Notes: generated from the sequence alone by a model not told the origin. A DNA stretch of 64,000 nt from Thiobacillus sp. (GCF_018780105.1 NZ_JADMKC010000033.1:1-64000); one strand, 5' to 3'. Counted from the first letter of the stretch, positions 8,924 to 18,568 are shown. Numbers and translations: made by a program.

Positions 8924-9724
8924 ATGAAAAGACTCGTCATTGCGGCCGCCATCTTAGCATCGGCGCACGGCTGGGCCGGTGCGGGTAGCGCAGACGAAAT
9001 CAGCCTGACCCAGCACACGCTCAAGGCCGCCGACGGCTCCGCGGTGCCGGTCGAGATCGCCACCCCGGCCGGCAAGGGGCCATTCCCGCCGGTGCTGTTC
9101 ATCCATGCCAAGCGCGGCTACGAAGGCGACGAACGCGCCCACGTCCGCGAACTCGCCGCGCAGGGTTTTCTGGTGGTCGCCCCTGACTGGCAGAGCGGCC
9201 GCTTCATCGAACGCTGGCCGTCGGCGCACAACCCGGAGACCGAGCTCGATGTCGAAGCCGGGCTGGATTACCTGAAGTCGCTGCCGAATGCGTGCAAGCA
9301 GCCGGTCGGCGTGGTCGGCCTGTCGCGCGGTCCGTATTACGCGATCCGCCTGGCGGCCAAACGCGGCCCTGAACTTGCCGCCATCGTCAGCTACTACGGC
9401 CACATGCAGAATCCCAACGCACCGGAACCGGACCAGCTGTTCCGCATCGCGCCCGAAGTCACGCAGATCACGACCCCGATACTGTTCCTGATCGGCGACG
9501 CCGATTACGAACTGCGTCGCATGAACAGCGGTCGCGCCTTTTACGCCCTGTGGGAACGCGGTGTGCCGGTGGAATGGCAGGAATACCCGATGGCGCGGCG
9601 CGCGTTTGATTTCCGCCCGGATCAGACGCCCGAGGAAAAGATTGCGGCGCGGCATGCGCGCGAACGTGCGAAAAACTGGTTGATGAAGTGGATGCAGTTG
9701 ACGCCCGACATGCGCTGCTCGTGA
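8924..9724 (+). CDS. Exported dienelactone hydrolase-family protein lacking the usual catalytic His
   Basis: An alpha/beta hydrolase of 266 residues with a signal peptide ending near residue 23 (ASAHGWAGAGSA). The nucleophile elbow reads GLSRG with Ser134, and an acid is present in LIGDADYE (Asp192 or Asp194). Where the family has a His after the last strand (YPGAGHAF), this protein has YPMARRAFDF, with Arg226 in that place. It may be inactive, use another base or have a binding role. The ATG at 8924 is preferred over an upstream TTG because it gives a clean signal peptide. It is transcribed divergently from tonB. Confidence 0.8.
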   Translation: MKRLVIAAAILASAHGWAGAGSADEISLTQHTLKAADGSAVPVEIATPAGKGPFPPVLFIHAKRGYEGDERAHVRELAAQGFLVVAPDWQSGRFIERWPSAHNPETELDVEAGLDYLKSLPNACKQPVGVVGLSRGPYYAIRLAAKRGPELAAIVSYYGHMQNPNAPEPDQLFRIAPEVTQITTPILFLIGDADYELRRMNSGRAFYALWERGVPVEWQEYPMARRAFDFRPDQTPEEKIAARHARERAKNWLMKWMQLTPDMRCS

Positions 9725-9785
9725 ATCGCCCGTGCATGCGCCCGTTCCCCCGCCCCTCCTTGTCGAATCCTGTCCTGTACACATC

Positions 9786-12092
9786 ATGACCGCACGCAAA
9801 GCCTCTTTCAGCCACGCCCTTTTCGGCTTGCTGCTCCTCGTCGGCACTGCGCAAGGCCAGGCGCAAAACCTGATTCCCGGCATGAAATCCGGCGCTTCCA
9901 GCCAGACGGCGGCCCAGAACAAACCGGATGCCGAGGCCGACTCGCTCGACGCGCAGGTCAAGACCCTCCAGCAACGGCTGGCCAAGCTGCAAAGCCAGAT
10001 CCTGCAGGTTCCGCCAGTCGAGGCCAGCGACGCGGAATGGAATCAATACCTGCAGCGACAAACCAGCGAAGCGCGCACGCTGACTGCGCATGTCAACGCG
10101 CTGAACGATCTGGCGGAAGAGCGGCGCACCGAAGAAGACCGGGCTGCAGCCCGCAATACCTGGAAAGGATTTGGCCAGAAACCGCCCTACACCATCGAGC
10201 TGGCCGACAACTGGTGGGCGCAGGTGCGGCGCATCGGCCGCGAAATCGAAGCGACCCGGGTTGAGCAGCGTCTGATCGACAACATGTTCGAGCAGGAGAA
10301 AAAAAACCTGAAGGCGGCGCAACAGGCGAAGCGCCTGGCGGACGAACAGCTGCAGACCTCGGACGAACTCGCGCAGGCGGCGCGCTTGCGCTGGCTGGCC
10401 GAACTGGCCGGAGCCGGCAACCGCCAATCGGAAAACCGCCTTGGCCTGTTTGAAGCGCTGCGCAATTTGCAAGAAGAAACAGCGGCCAACCTGCAGACCC
10501 AGCAGCAATGGCTGGAGAGCAAGGCGACAGAGGCCAGCCGCTCGCTGACGTTCAGCCTGCAGGAAAGGGACCGGCTGCTTGCCAGGCTGGCCGAACAGTC
10601 GCAAGCGATCACGCAAAAGACCGCGCTGGCGGAAAAGGAGGAACAGCAGGCACAGACCGCGCTGGGCCGCATCAGGGCACAACTTGCGACAGGCCGGTCT
10701 TCCCCCGAGTTGCTGCAACAACTGGAAACCGCCCGCGTCGAAACCGACGTGGCCGATGGCAGGATGAGCTCGCTGCGGCTGCTGAATTACGGCAACAGCC
10801 TGATGCAACAAGCCTGGCAACAACGCTATCAGGGGATGCAGGCGCACGACAGCCAAACCGTCAGGCAATCCGAAAGCATGCTCCAGGCTTACCAGGCGCG
10901 GATGGGCGAATGGCGCAGCGCCGTGCGCGCGGATAGCGATCGGGTCCAGGCCAGCCTGGCCCTGCTGGGCACCCAGCTCGCGGAATGGAAACCCGGGCAA
11001 GGCGACCGGCAACAGGTCGAACGGCAATACCAGGCGTACCAGACGCGCGACGCCCTGCTACGGCAGAACCAGAGCCAGATTGAGCAGTTGGAAGGCATGC
11101 TCTACAACTGGCAGCAGATCGGCCAGCTCGCCAGCCAGGAACTGAGCTGGAGCGGCCGTCTGCGTGGCGCGTGGATCACGACCGCCGGCGCCATCACGGC
11201 CGTGTGGAATTTCGAACTGATCACCGTCGACGACACCATCGTGGTCGAGGGCCGCGAGATCACCGGCAAGCGCAGCGTGACCCTGGGCAAGCTGGTGCAG
11301 GTGCTGCTGATTCTGGTGCTGGGATTGTGGCTCACCGGCCGCATCAGCGCCTATGCGCGGCGCTGGATGTTGAAGCGGTATGCCGGCGACGAAAGCGCAG
11401 CGCTGCTATGGCTGCGGCTGGCCAGTATCGGCATGGGCGTCGGGCTGGTGGTGCTGGCGCTGATCACCGCGCATATTCCGCTCACCGCATTTGCCTTCAT
11501 GGGTGGCGCGCTCGCCCTCGGCCTCGGATTTGGTGCGCAGAACATCCTCAACAACTTCATCAGCGGCATGATCCTACTGGTGGAAAAACCCATCAAGCTG
11601 GGTGACATCGTGGAAGTCGACGGCATCCGCGGCCGCGTACACGACATCGGCAGCCGCTGCTGCCAGGTGCAGCGTTACGACGGCATCGACATGCTGATTC
11701 CGAACAGCGTGTTCCTGGAGCGAACCGTCACCAACTGGACGCTGTCCGACCAGTTGCTGCGTTTTTCTGTGACAGTCGGCATCGCCTACGGATCGCCCAT
11801 CGAAACGGCCATGCGGCTGGTGCGCGAGGCGGTGACCGACCATGCCTCCGTGCTCAAGGTGCCGATGCCGCTGGTGCTGCTGGAAGACTTCGGCGACAAC
11901 GCGCTGCTGCTGCGCGTCGATTACTGGCTGGACATCAGCCTACAGGACAACAGCCGCCAGGTCGCCAGCGAAATCCGCCTCGGCATCGACAAGCGCTTCG
12001 CCGAACACGGCATCGCCATCCCCTTCCCGCAACGCGATGTCCATCTCGACAGCCGCGAACCGATCCGGGTGGAGATGGTGGCCGCCACCTGA
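9786..12092 (+). CDS. Large MscS/KefA-type mechanosensitive channel
   Basis: The 768-residue protein has a signal peptide (ends near TAQGQAQ) and a long periplasmic, Gln/Ala/Leu-rich coiled-coil region (about 50-470). Membrane helices lie near 501-600, followed by a cytoplasmic MscS domain. The pore helix and beta domain are clear: FMGGALALGLGFGAQNILNNFISGMILL followed by EKPIKLGDIVEVDG. This architecture matches KefA/MscK-like channels, which release solutes on hypo-osmotic shock. The ATG at 9786 is chosen because it begins the signal peptide; no good ribosome site is visible. An upstream GTG at 9732 is the alternative. Confidence 0.9.
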   Translation: MTARKASFSHALFGLLLLVGTAQGQAQNLIPGMKSGASSQTAAQNKPDAEADSLDAQVKTLQQRLAKLQSQILQVPPVEASDAEWNQYLQRQTSEARTLTAHVNALNDLAEERRTEEDRAAARNTWKGFGQKPPYTIELADNWWAQVRRIGREIEATRVEQRLIDNMFEQEKKNLKAAQQAKRLADEQLQTSDELAQAARLRWLAELAGAGNRQSENRLGLFEALRNLQEETAANLQTQQQWLESKATEASRSLTFSLQERDRLLARLAEQSQAITQKTALAEKEEQQAQTALGRIRAQLATGRSSPELLQQLETARVETDVADGRMSSLRLLNYGNSLMQQAWQQRYQGMQAHDSQTVRQSESMLQAYQARMGEWRSAVRADSDRVQASLALLGTQLAEWKPGQGDRQQVERQYQAYQTRDALLRQNQSQIEQLEGMLYNWQQIGQLASQELSWSGRLRGAWITTAGAITAVWNFELITVDDTIVVEGREITGKRSVTLGKLVQVLLILVLGLWLTGRISAYARRWMLKRYAGDESAALLWLRLASIGMGVGLVVLALITAHIPLTAFAFMGGALALGLGFGAQNILNNFISGMILLVEKPIKLGDIVEVDGIRGRVHDIGSRCCQVQRYDGIDMLIPNSVFLERTVTNWTLSDQLLRFSVTVGIAYGSPIETAMRLVREAVTDHASVLKVPMPLVLLEDFGDNALLLRVDYWLDISLQDNSRQVASEIRLGIDKRFAEHGIAIPFPQRDVHLDSREPIRVEMVAAT

Positions 12093-12148
12093 TGCACCCA
12101 CCCAGCCCGTTCAACCCGCCCAGCCTGCTCAAGCCTGAAAGGAAACCG

Positions 12149-12601
12149 ATGAAACCCGCGCAGCTTTTCCCCCTGCTGCTCGCTGCCCTGGTGAGCTCCC
12201 CCAGCGTTGCGGACGAACTCTACAAATCGGTCGACAGCGCGGGCAACGTGACCTACTCCTCCACCCCGCCGCAGGGCGTCAAGGTGGAAAAGGTGGAGGT
12301 CGCGCCACCGCCCAGCGAAGCGGAAGTCCAGGCCGCCGAAGCCCGCCTGAAAAAGAACGCCGCCCAGGCGGAGGAACTGGAAGCCGAGCGGCGGGAGAAG
12401 GAAGCCGTAGAGGCCGAGCGCGAAGCGGAATCCGAGCGCCAGCGGGCGGCGCAGCAGCCGGTGCAGCCGGTGGTGATTGAAACGCCGGTGTATGTGCCGC
12501 AGCCGGTGTATTACCCGCCGCCCGGTGCAGGCTTTCCGCCTGGCATGCCGACCAACAGACCGATCCCGATTGCACCGCGGCCGACGCCGCAGCCGCGCTG
12601 A
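12149..12601 (+). CDS. DUF4124-domain exported protein with Glu-rich coiled coil
   Basis: The 150-residue protein has a Sec signal peptide (PAQLFPLLLAALVSSPSVA) and an N-terminal DUF4124 domain (ELYKSVDSAGNVTYSSTPP). A highly charged helix rich in Glu, Ala and Arg (about 55-110) and a Pro-rich tail follow. DUF4124 proteins are envelope proteins of unknown biochemical role. The ATG at 12149 has AAAGGAAA upstream. It lies 57 bp after the MscS-type gene on the same strand and could be cotranscribed. Confidence 0.85.
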   Translation: MKPAQLFPLLLAALVSSPSVADELYKSVDSAGNVTYSSTPPQGVKVEKVEVAPPPSEAEVQAAEARLKKNAAQAEELEAERREKEAVEAEREAESERQRAAQQPVQPVVIETPVYVPQPVYYPPPGAGFPPGMPTNRPIPIAPRPTPQPR

Positions 12602-12613
12602 GTTACCTGACCG

Positions 12614-14296
12614 TCAGCTCGCCAGCAACACGAACAGCAGGAGCAGGTTCAGGCCGATCGAGAGCGCCGCGACCAGCGGCCACGCGCCTGCCGCCGAACG
12701 CTCGATCAGCGGCGTGCGGCGGCGCAGCAGCGGATTGGCTTCGCCGCGTTCCAGCGCCAGCAGCATTTCCTCGGCCGTCTCGAAACGTTGCGCGGGATCG
12801 CGCGCAACCGCCTTCAGCAACACGTTTTCCAGCCACGGCGGAATGTCCGGCCGGGCCCGCGATGGCGGCGCCGGTTCGCCGAATTTGGGACGCTGGAACG
12901 GCTCGATTTCGCCGTAGGGGTACTTGCGCGTCAACAGGTGATACACGCTCACGCCGACGGCGTAGAGATCGCTCTGCGGGCTGGCCTCCGCGCTGTTGAA
13001 AAGTTCGGGCGCCATGTAGCTCGGGGTGCCGGGCTGGGCATGCAGTTCGCGTGTGTCGAGCGTGGGACAGCGCGCCACCCCCAGGTCGAGAATGCGCAGC
13101 TTGCCTGCGGGGTCGACATGCAGGTTGGCCGGTTTGATGTCGCGATGCACGATGTCGAGCCGATGCAGCGCAGCCAGGCCTTTCAGCACCCGGATCATCA
13201 GGGTGACGGCCTCCACTGGCGAGAAATGCTGGCCGGCGTCGAGCTTGTCCTGCAGCGTCGCGCCTTCGTGATAGCGCACTGCGAAGTACAGAAAGTTGCG
13301 GCCGGGCAGCGCCAGCACGTCGGGGAAATAGTGCGAATGCACCCGCTTCAGAAACCATTCCTCGGCCAGCAGCCGGCACGCCGCGTCGGCGTCGCCTGCG
13401 AGGATGGGCTGCAGGGTTTTGAGCGCCCAGCGCTGACCGGTTTTTTCATGCCGCGCGCGGTAGACCAGCGCGTCGCGCCCGTTGTGCAGCAGGTCCTCGA
13501 TCACGAAGTCGTCGAGCCGGGCGCCGGCGTTCAGCTTGCCGGGCAAGGGCAGGTCGCGCGCGTCGCTCAGCGTGGATTCGTCCGTCCCCAGCTCGGCCAC
13601 CCGCACCACCAGCGCGGTCGCATTGTCCTGCCCGCCCTGCGCGTGCGCCGCCTCGACCAGCGCATCCGCAACCCGCTGCGGCGCGTCGTGCAGCTTCAGC
13701 AGGCGGTGCAGGTCGAGCTGGCCGAGCGGCTCCCACACGCCGTCGCAGGCGATCAGAAAAACATCGCCCGCCAGCAGATCGCCCTCGCCGAAATCCGGCA
13801 ACACGTGGGTGTCCAGTCCGAGCGCGCGCTTCAGCACATGCGACATGCCGGGGGTTTCCCACACGTGATCGACGGTCAGCTGCGCCAGCGTTTCGCCGCG
13901 CAGGCGATACAGACGGGTGTCGCCTACATGAGCGTAGTGAAATCTGCGGCCGCGCAGCACCAGACTGGTGAGCGTGGTCGCCATGCCGCCGGCATCGGTG
14001 CGCGACGCCGTCTGCCCCGACAGCCAGCGATTGATCGCCGCCAGCACTGCGCCCAGCGCGTGCGGTGTCTCCCAGGAGTCGGGGGTGGCGTAGTAGTCGG
14101 CGAGCAGATTGCGCACCGACGTCTCGGCCGCCTCGCGCCCGTGCGAGCCGCCCGACACGCCATCGGCCACCACCGCCAGCATGCCCTTGGTCGCCGCCAG
14201 CTGCGGATCGGCGGGCTCGACGAAACCGCCGAAGTCTTCGTTGCGCTCACGCGGACCGGTGGCGGTGGCGTAGCCGAAATCGAGTTTCAGGGGCAT
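12614..14296 (-). CDS. Fused PP2C-type phosphatase / Ser-Thr protein kinase of the nitrate cluster
   Basis: Residues 1 to about 240 form a PP2C-like phosphatase (RNEDFG, VVADGVSGG, DGVWEPL and GQDNATALV metal motifs). Residues from about 255 to 520 form a Hanks-type kinase with HRDIKPANL and an APE motif (GTPSYMAPELF); the activation DFG is DLG. A single C-terminal membrane helix (about 536-558) anchors it. Kinase/phosphatase genes of this type recur in proteobacterial nitrate-assimilation clusters, and here it follows the nitrate transporter. A role in controlling transporter or reductase by reversible phosphorylation is inferred. No ribosome site is visible: a heptamer array occupies the leader. 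Confidence 0.9.
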   Translation of the reverse strand: MPLKLDFGYATATGPRERNEDFGGFVEPADPQLAATKGMLAVVADGVSGGSHGREAAETSVRNLLADYYATPDSWETPHALGAVLAAINRWLSGQTASRTDAGGMATTLTSLVLRGRRFHYAHVGDTRLYRLRGETLAQLTVDHVWETPGMSHVLKRALGLDTHVLPDFGEGDLLAGDVFLIACDGVWEPLGQLDLHRLLKLHDAPQRVADALVEAAHAQGGQDNATALVVRVAELGTDESTLSDARDLPLPGKLNAGARLDDFVIEDLLHNGRDALVYRARHEKTGQRWALKTLQPILAGDADAACRLLAEEWFLKRVHSHYFPDVLALPGRNFLYFAVRYHEGATLQDKLDAGQHFSPVEAVTLMIRVLKGLAALHRLDIVHRDIKPANLHVDPAGKLRILDLGVARCPTLDTRELHAQPGTPSYMAPELFNSAEASPQSDLYAVGVSVYHLLTRKYPYGEIEPFQRPKFGEPAPPSRARPDIPPWLENVLLKAVARDPAQRFETAEEMLLALERGEANPLLRRRTPLIERSAAGAWPLVAALSIGLNLLLLFVLLAS

Positions 14297-14304
14297 GGGG
14301 ACGG

Positions 14305-14360
14305 GAGCGGTGAGCGGTGAGCGGTGAGCGGTGAGCGGTGAGCGGTGAGCGGTGAGCGGT
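14305..14360. repeat. Tandem heptamer array, 8 x GAGCGGT
   Basis: Eight exact copies of GAGCGGT run from 14305 to 14360, beginning 9 bases upstream of the kinase/phosphatase start. A related but opposite array (units of the ACCGCTT type) lies at about 14400-14428, so the transcript could fold back. Degenerate heptamers of the same family recur at 39760-39787. Confidence 0.92.
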
Positions 14361-14427
14361 GAGCAGGATTATAGGTTGGCGCGTCAGCACGACGCGCACA
14401 CCGCTCCCCGCTTACCGCTTACCGCCC

Positions 14428-15639
14428 TTAAACCTTCGCCCCCGCAATCGCCGCCGCGCCCCAAGTGGTGCGCCAGCGCTGTTTCACCACGGTCAGCCCA
14501 AGCAGCGCGACCACACTCAGCCCGGCGAAAATCAACAGTCCCAGCTGATAGCTGCCGGTCTGCCCTTTGATGTAGCCCAAGCTCGCTGCCAGATAAAAGC
14601 CGCCGACGCCGCCGGCCATGCCGACCATGCCGGTCATCACGCCGATTTCCTTGCGGAAGCGCTGCGGCACCAGCTGGAACACGGCGCCGTTGCCAAAGCC
14701 GAGCGTGCCCATGGCGAGCATGAATCCTGCCAGCGCCAGCCAGGCGCTGTCCGCACCAAAGCTGACGACGACCAGAAACGCGGCGGCCAGCGAATACACC
14801 ACCAGCAAGGTGCGGATGCCGCCGATGCGGTCGGCCAGCATGCCGCCCATCGGCCGCACTAGCGAGCCGGCGAACACGCAGGCGGCGGTGAAATAGCCCG
14901 CGTGCACCGGCGTCATGCCGTACTGGTCGTGGAAATAAATGGTGAGGCTGGAGGCCAGGCCGACGAAGCCGCCGAAGGTGACGAAGTAGAAGAACATGAA
15001 CCACCAGGCGTCGCGGTCTTTCAGCACGTTCAGGTACTGGTGCAGCGATTTCGGCGGAGGGCAGTCGGGCGCGTCCTTGGCGAAAAAGAGGTAGACCAGA
15101 AACGCCACACCGACCGGAATCAGCGCGATGCCGAACACGTTGCCCCAGCCGAAGGCCACAGCGAGGCTGGGCGCGAACAGCGCCGCGAACACGGTGCCGG
15201 AGTTGCCCGCGCCAGCGATGCCGAGCGCTGTGCCCTGATGCTGCGGCGGATACCAGCGCGACGCCAGCGGCAGCGCCACCGCAAAAGCCGCGCCGGCAAA
15301 GCCGAGCAGCACGCCGAGAATCAGCACCTCGCGGTAACTGTGAATACCCGCCAGCCACGCCCACAGCAAGCCCGCGATCACCACCAGCTGGCCGATCAGG
15401 CCGGCCATTTTCGGCTTGAGGTGGTCGACCAGCACGCCCATCACGATACGCAGCAGCGCGCCCGCCAGTACCGGTGTGGCCACCATCATGCCCTTCTGGG
15501 CGGCAGTGAGGCCGAGGGTTTCGGCAATCTGCACGCCGAGCGGGCCAAGCATCACCCACACCATGAAAGCGATGTCGAAATAGAGAAAGGCTGATAAAAG
15601 GGTAGGCGTGTGCCCCGACTTCCAGAAGTCGCGTGTCAT
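14428..15639 (-). CDS. Nitrate/nitrite transporter, NarK/NasA type (major facilitator)
   Basis: The 403-residue protein has about twelve hydrophobic segments. It carries the two glycine-rich nitrate signatures of the NNP family, GIAGAGNSGTVFAA in the first half and GMVGMAGGVGGFYLA in the second, and a conserved Arg in the helix LLRIVMGVLVDHL. It imports nitrate for assimilation, since it lies in one run with nirB, nirD and the kinase. A small hairpin precedes it. Functionally it corresponds to transporters called NasA or NarK in other species. Confidence 0.93.
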   Translation of the reverse strand: MTRDFWKSGHTPTLLSAFLYFDIAFMVWVMLGPLGVQIAETLGLTAAQKGMMVATPVLAGALLRIVMGVLVDHLKPKMAGLIGQLVVIAGLLWAWLAGIHSYREVLILGVLLGFAGAAFAVALPLASRWYPPQHQGTALGIAGAGNSGTVFAALFAPSLAVAFGWGNVFGIALIPVGVAFLVYLFFAKDAPDCPPPKSLHQYLNVLKDRDAWWFMFFYFVTFGGFVGLASSLTIYFHDQYGMTPVHAGYFTAACVFAGSLVRPMGGMLADRIGGIRTLLVVYSLAAAFLVVVSFGADSAWLALAGFMLAMGTLGFGNGAVFQLVPQRFRKEIGVMTGMVGMAGGVGGFYLAASLGYIKGQTGSYQLGLLIFAGLSVVALLGLTVVKQRWRTTWGAAAIAGAKV

Positions 15640-15657
15640 GGTGATGCTCCTGCCGAA

Positions 15658-15674
15658 GGGCGGATTTTCCGCCC
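15658..15674 (-). other. Short hairpin in the leader of the nitrate transporter gene
   Basis: GGGCGGA and TCCGCCC flank a three-base loop, 19 bases upstream of the transporter ATG. It has no following T-run, so it is not a convincing terminator. It could tune expression within the operon; this is inferred only from structure. Confidence 0.4.
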
Positions 15675-15710
15675 GTATAAGTTATGTTTTTTGGACTACG
15701 GTCGTGCTGT

Positions 15711-16043
15711 TCAGGCTACCGCGCTGGCGGCCGCCACGGGGTCGAGCCACACCCGCCCCGCTTCGATCTTGACTGGAAACTCGCGGGCGCAGCCCTCGTC
15801 CGGGGGAACCGCGCAGCCGGCGATCAGTTCGATATTCCAGCCATGCAGCGGGCAGGTCACCCTGCGGCCGTGCACGATGCCTTGCGACAGCGGGCCACCC
15901 TTGTGCGGGCAGCGGTCTTCCAGCGCAAACACTTCATCGTCGGCGTTGCGGAACACGGCAATCGCGAGTGCGCCGTGATTCACCACGCGCGCGCCGAGCT
16001 TGGGAATCTCGGTCAAATCGCATACTTCAAGCCATTGGGTCAT
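15711..16043 (-). CDS. nirD: Nitrite reductase small subunit NirD with intact Rieske site
   Basis: A 110-residue Rieske-fold protein. The iron-sulfur ligands are all present: Cys45-Pro-His47 and Cys64-Pro-Leu-His67. Many enteric NirD proteins lack these, so this one probably binds a [2Fe-2S] cluster. It pairs with NirB to form the NADH-dependent assimilatory nitrite reductase. It starts 36 bp after the nirB stop on the same strand. Confidence 0.92.
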   Translation of the reverse strand: MTQWLEVCDLTEIPKLGARVVNHGALAIAVFRNADDEVFALEDRCPHKGGPLSQGIVHGRRVTCPLHGWNIELIAGCAVPPDEGCAREFPVKIEAGRVWLDPVAAASAVA

Positions 16044-16079
16044 GTTGCTTCCTTGTTATTCAGAGTCAGTTAAAACGCG

Positions 16080-18527
16080 TCAAACCGTCAGCGCAGCAAA
16101 CTCTTGCGCGTACTTGCCTTCCTGGGTGCGCTCCAGCCACGGGTCTTTTTCGACCGACAGGGCAAACACCAGGCGCTCGTACAGCGCTTTACGGCCTTCG
16201 TGGTCGTCGAGAATTTTCTTCTTCACGTAATCCAGCCCCACGCGTTCAACGTAGTGCACGGTGCGGTCGAGATAGCGCCCTTCTTCGCGGTACAGCTGCA
16301 GGAAGGCGCCGGAATATTCCATCACCTCGGCTTCGGTCTTGACCTTGATCAGGAACTGCGCGACTTCGGTCTTGATGCCGCCGTTGCCGGCGACATAGAT
16401 TTCCCAGCCGGAGTCGACGCCGATGATGCCGACGTCCTTGATCGCGACTTCGGCGCAGTTGCGCGGGCAGCCCGACACCGCGAGCTTGACCTTGTGCGGC
16501 GCCCACATCTTGAAGAAGGCTTTTTCCAGATCAATGCCCATCTGCGTCGAGTTCTGCGTGCCGAAACGGCACCACTCCGAACCGACGCAGGTCTTCACCG
16601 TGCGCAGCGCCTTGCCGTAGGCGTGGCCCGACGGCATGTCGAGGTCGGCCCACACTTTTGGCAGGTCGGCTTTTTTCACGCCGAGCAGGTCGATACGCTG
16701 GCCGCCGGTGACGTGTACCGTGGGAATGTTGTACTTCTCGGCCACGGTGGCGATGCGGCGCAATTCCGACGGCGTGGTGTTGCCACCCCACATGCGCGGA
16801 ATCACCGAATAGGTGCCGTCCTTCTGGATGTTGGCGTGGGCGCGTTCGTTGATGAAGCGCGACTGCGGGTCGTCCTCCGCCTCACCCGGCCAGGTCGAGA
16901 TCAGGTAATAGTTCAGCGCTGTGCGGCAGCTGGCACAGCCGTTGGGTGTGCTCCACTGCATGAATTCCTGCACCTGCGGAATCGTCAGCAATTTGTTCTG
17001 GCGGATCGCGGCGCGCACTTCTTCGTGGGTGTGCTCGGTGCAGCCGCACATCGATTTGGTTTTCGGCGTGGCCGAATAATCGCCGCCCACCGTCACCGCC
17101 AGAATCTGCTCGACCAGACCGGTGCAGGAACCGCACGAGCCCGAGGCCTTGGTGTGCTTGCGCACGTCTTCCAGCGTGAACAGGCCCTTCTCGCGGATCG
17201 CCTTGACGATGTCGCCCTTGCACACGCCGTTACAGCCGCACACTTCCATGTCGTCGGTCATTGACGCGGCCTTGTTGATGCCGCTGTGGCCAAGGTTGCC
17301 GCAGTGGTCCTGGCCGAACATCAGATGGTCGCGCAATTCGTTGATGTTCTTGCCGTCGCGCAGCAGCGAGAAATACCACGCGCCGTCCACGGTGTCGCCG
17401 TACATCACGCCGCCGACCAGCTTGTTGTCGCGGATCACCAGCTTCTTGTAGACGCCGCCGATGGGGTCGGAATAGAGAATGGATTCGGTGCCCTCGCCGC
17501 CCATGAAATCGCCGGCGGAAAACAGGTCGATGCCGGTGACCTTGAGCTTGGTCGAGGTGACCGAACCCTGGTAGCGGCTGATGCCGTGCTGCGCCAGATG
17601 GTTGGCCACCACCTTGGCCTGCTCGAACAGCGGCGCCACCAGACCGTAGGCAATGCCGCGGTGCGCGGCACATTCGCCCACCGAATAAATGCGCGGATCG
17701 AAAGTCTGCATGGTGTCGTTCACCACGATGCCGCGGTTGCAATGCAGGCCGGAGGACTCGGCCAGTTCGGTATTCGGACGGATGCCGACCGCCATCACGA
17801 CCAGGTCGGCCGGTGCGGAATCGCCGTCCTTGAACTTGATCGCGCAGACCCGGCCCGACTCGCCGCGCACCAGTTCCGCCGTCTGTTTCTGCAGCAGGAA
17901 TTTCATGCCTTTTTCTTCCAGGCTCTTTTGCAGCAGGCGCGCCGCCGGTTCGTCGAGCTGGCGCTCCATCAGCCACGGACCGATATGCACGACCGATACC
18001 TGCATGCCGCGCTTCATCAGGCCATTGGCCGCCTCCAACCCGAGCAGGCCGCCGCCGATCACCACTGCGTGCTGATACTGGCTGGAGGCCTGAACCATCG
18101 CGTCGACGTCGGCGATATCGCGAAAGCCGATGACGCCGGGCAGGTCCGCGCCGGGGACCGGCAGGATGAACGGATTGGAACCAGTCGCCAGCAGCAGACG
18201 ATCGTAGCCGACGCGCATGCCGTCCTCCGTTTCGACTGCGCGCGCGTTGCGGTCGATCTTCACCACTTTCTGGCCGACATGCAGCGTGATGTTGTTTTCG
18301 CTGTACCAGTCGAGCGGGTTCAGCACGATGTCGTCCACCGTCTGCTCGCCCGCCAGCACCGGCGACAGCAGGATGCGGTTGTAGTTGGGGTGCGGTTCGG
18401 CGCCGAACACCGTGACTTCGTACAGGTCTGGGGCGAGCTTCAGCAGTTCTTCCAGCGCACGCACGCCGGCCATGCCGTTGCCAACCATCACCAGCTTCAT
18501 TTTCTTGGCGGGGGTGCTCATATCCAT
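16080..18527 (-). CDS. nirB: NAD(P)H-dependent assimilatory nitrite reductase large subunit NirB
   Basis: The 815-residue protein starts with an FAD-binding Rossmann motif (VMVGNGMAGVRALEEL). It continues through the NAD domain (VVIGGGLLGLEAANGL) and carries two BFD-like iron-sulfur segments (CGCNGVCKGD ... GSCGSCTG and CGCTEH ... NGCASC). The C-terminal half is the siroheme/[4Fe-4S] domain, with Cys ligands around TCVGSEWCRFG and SGCPRNCAE. It reduces nitrite to ammonium in six electrons. A GAGAG site precedes the ATG at 18527, and a sigma-54 promoter lies about 40 bp further upstream. It heads the nirB-nirD-transporter-kinase run. Confidence 0.96.
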   Translation of the reverse strand: MDMSTPAKKMKLVMVGNGMAGVRALEELLKLAPDLYEVTVFGAEPHPNYNRILLSPVLAGEQTVDDIVLNPLDWYSENNITLHVGQKVVKIDRNARAVETEDGMRVGYDRLLLATGSNPFILPVPGADLPGVIGFRDIADVDAMVQASSQYQHAVVIGGGLLGLEAANGLMKRGMQVSVVHIGPWLMERQLDEPAARLLQKSLEEKGMKFLLQKQTAELVRGESGRVCAIKFKDGDSAPADLVVMAVGIRPNTELAESSGLHCNRGIVVNDTMQTFDPRIYSVGECAAHRGIAYGLVAPLFEQAKVVANHLAQHGISRYQGSVTSTKLKVTGIDLFSAGDFMGGEGTESILYSDPIGGVYKKLVIRDNKLVGGVMYGDTVDGAWYFSLLRDGKNINELRDHLMFGQDHCGNLGHSGINKAASMTDDMEVCGCNGVCKGDIVKAIREKGLFTLEDVRKHTKASGSCGSCTGLVEQILAVTVGGDYSATPKTKSMCGCTEHTHEEVRAAIRQNKLLTIPQVQEFMQWSTPNGCASCRTALNYYLISTWPGEAEDDPQSRFINERAHANIQKDGTYSVIPRMWGGNTTPSELRRIATVAEKYNIPTVHVTGGQRIDLLGVKKADLPKVWADLDMPSGHAYGKALRTVKTCVGSEWCRFGTQNSTQMGIDLEKAFFKMWAPHKVKLAVSGCPRNCAEVAIKDVGIIGVDSGWEIYVAGNGGIKTEVAQFLIKVKTEAEVMEYSGAFLQLYREEGRYLDRTVHYVERVGLDYVKKKILDDHEGRKALYERLVFALSVEKDPWLERTQEGKYAQEFAALTV

Positions 18528-18568
18528 CTTGCTCTCAACTCCGGTATCAATAGGCTTGAGTTTATGTA

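Noticed and set aside
14305-14360. Tandem units suggesting a CRISPR array
   Set aside because: The units are seven bases long and contiguous without spacers, so this is a simple repeat.
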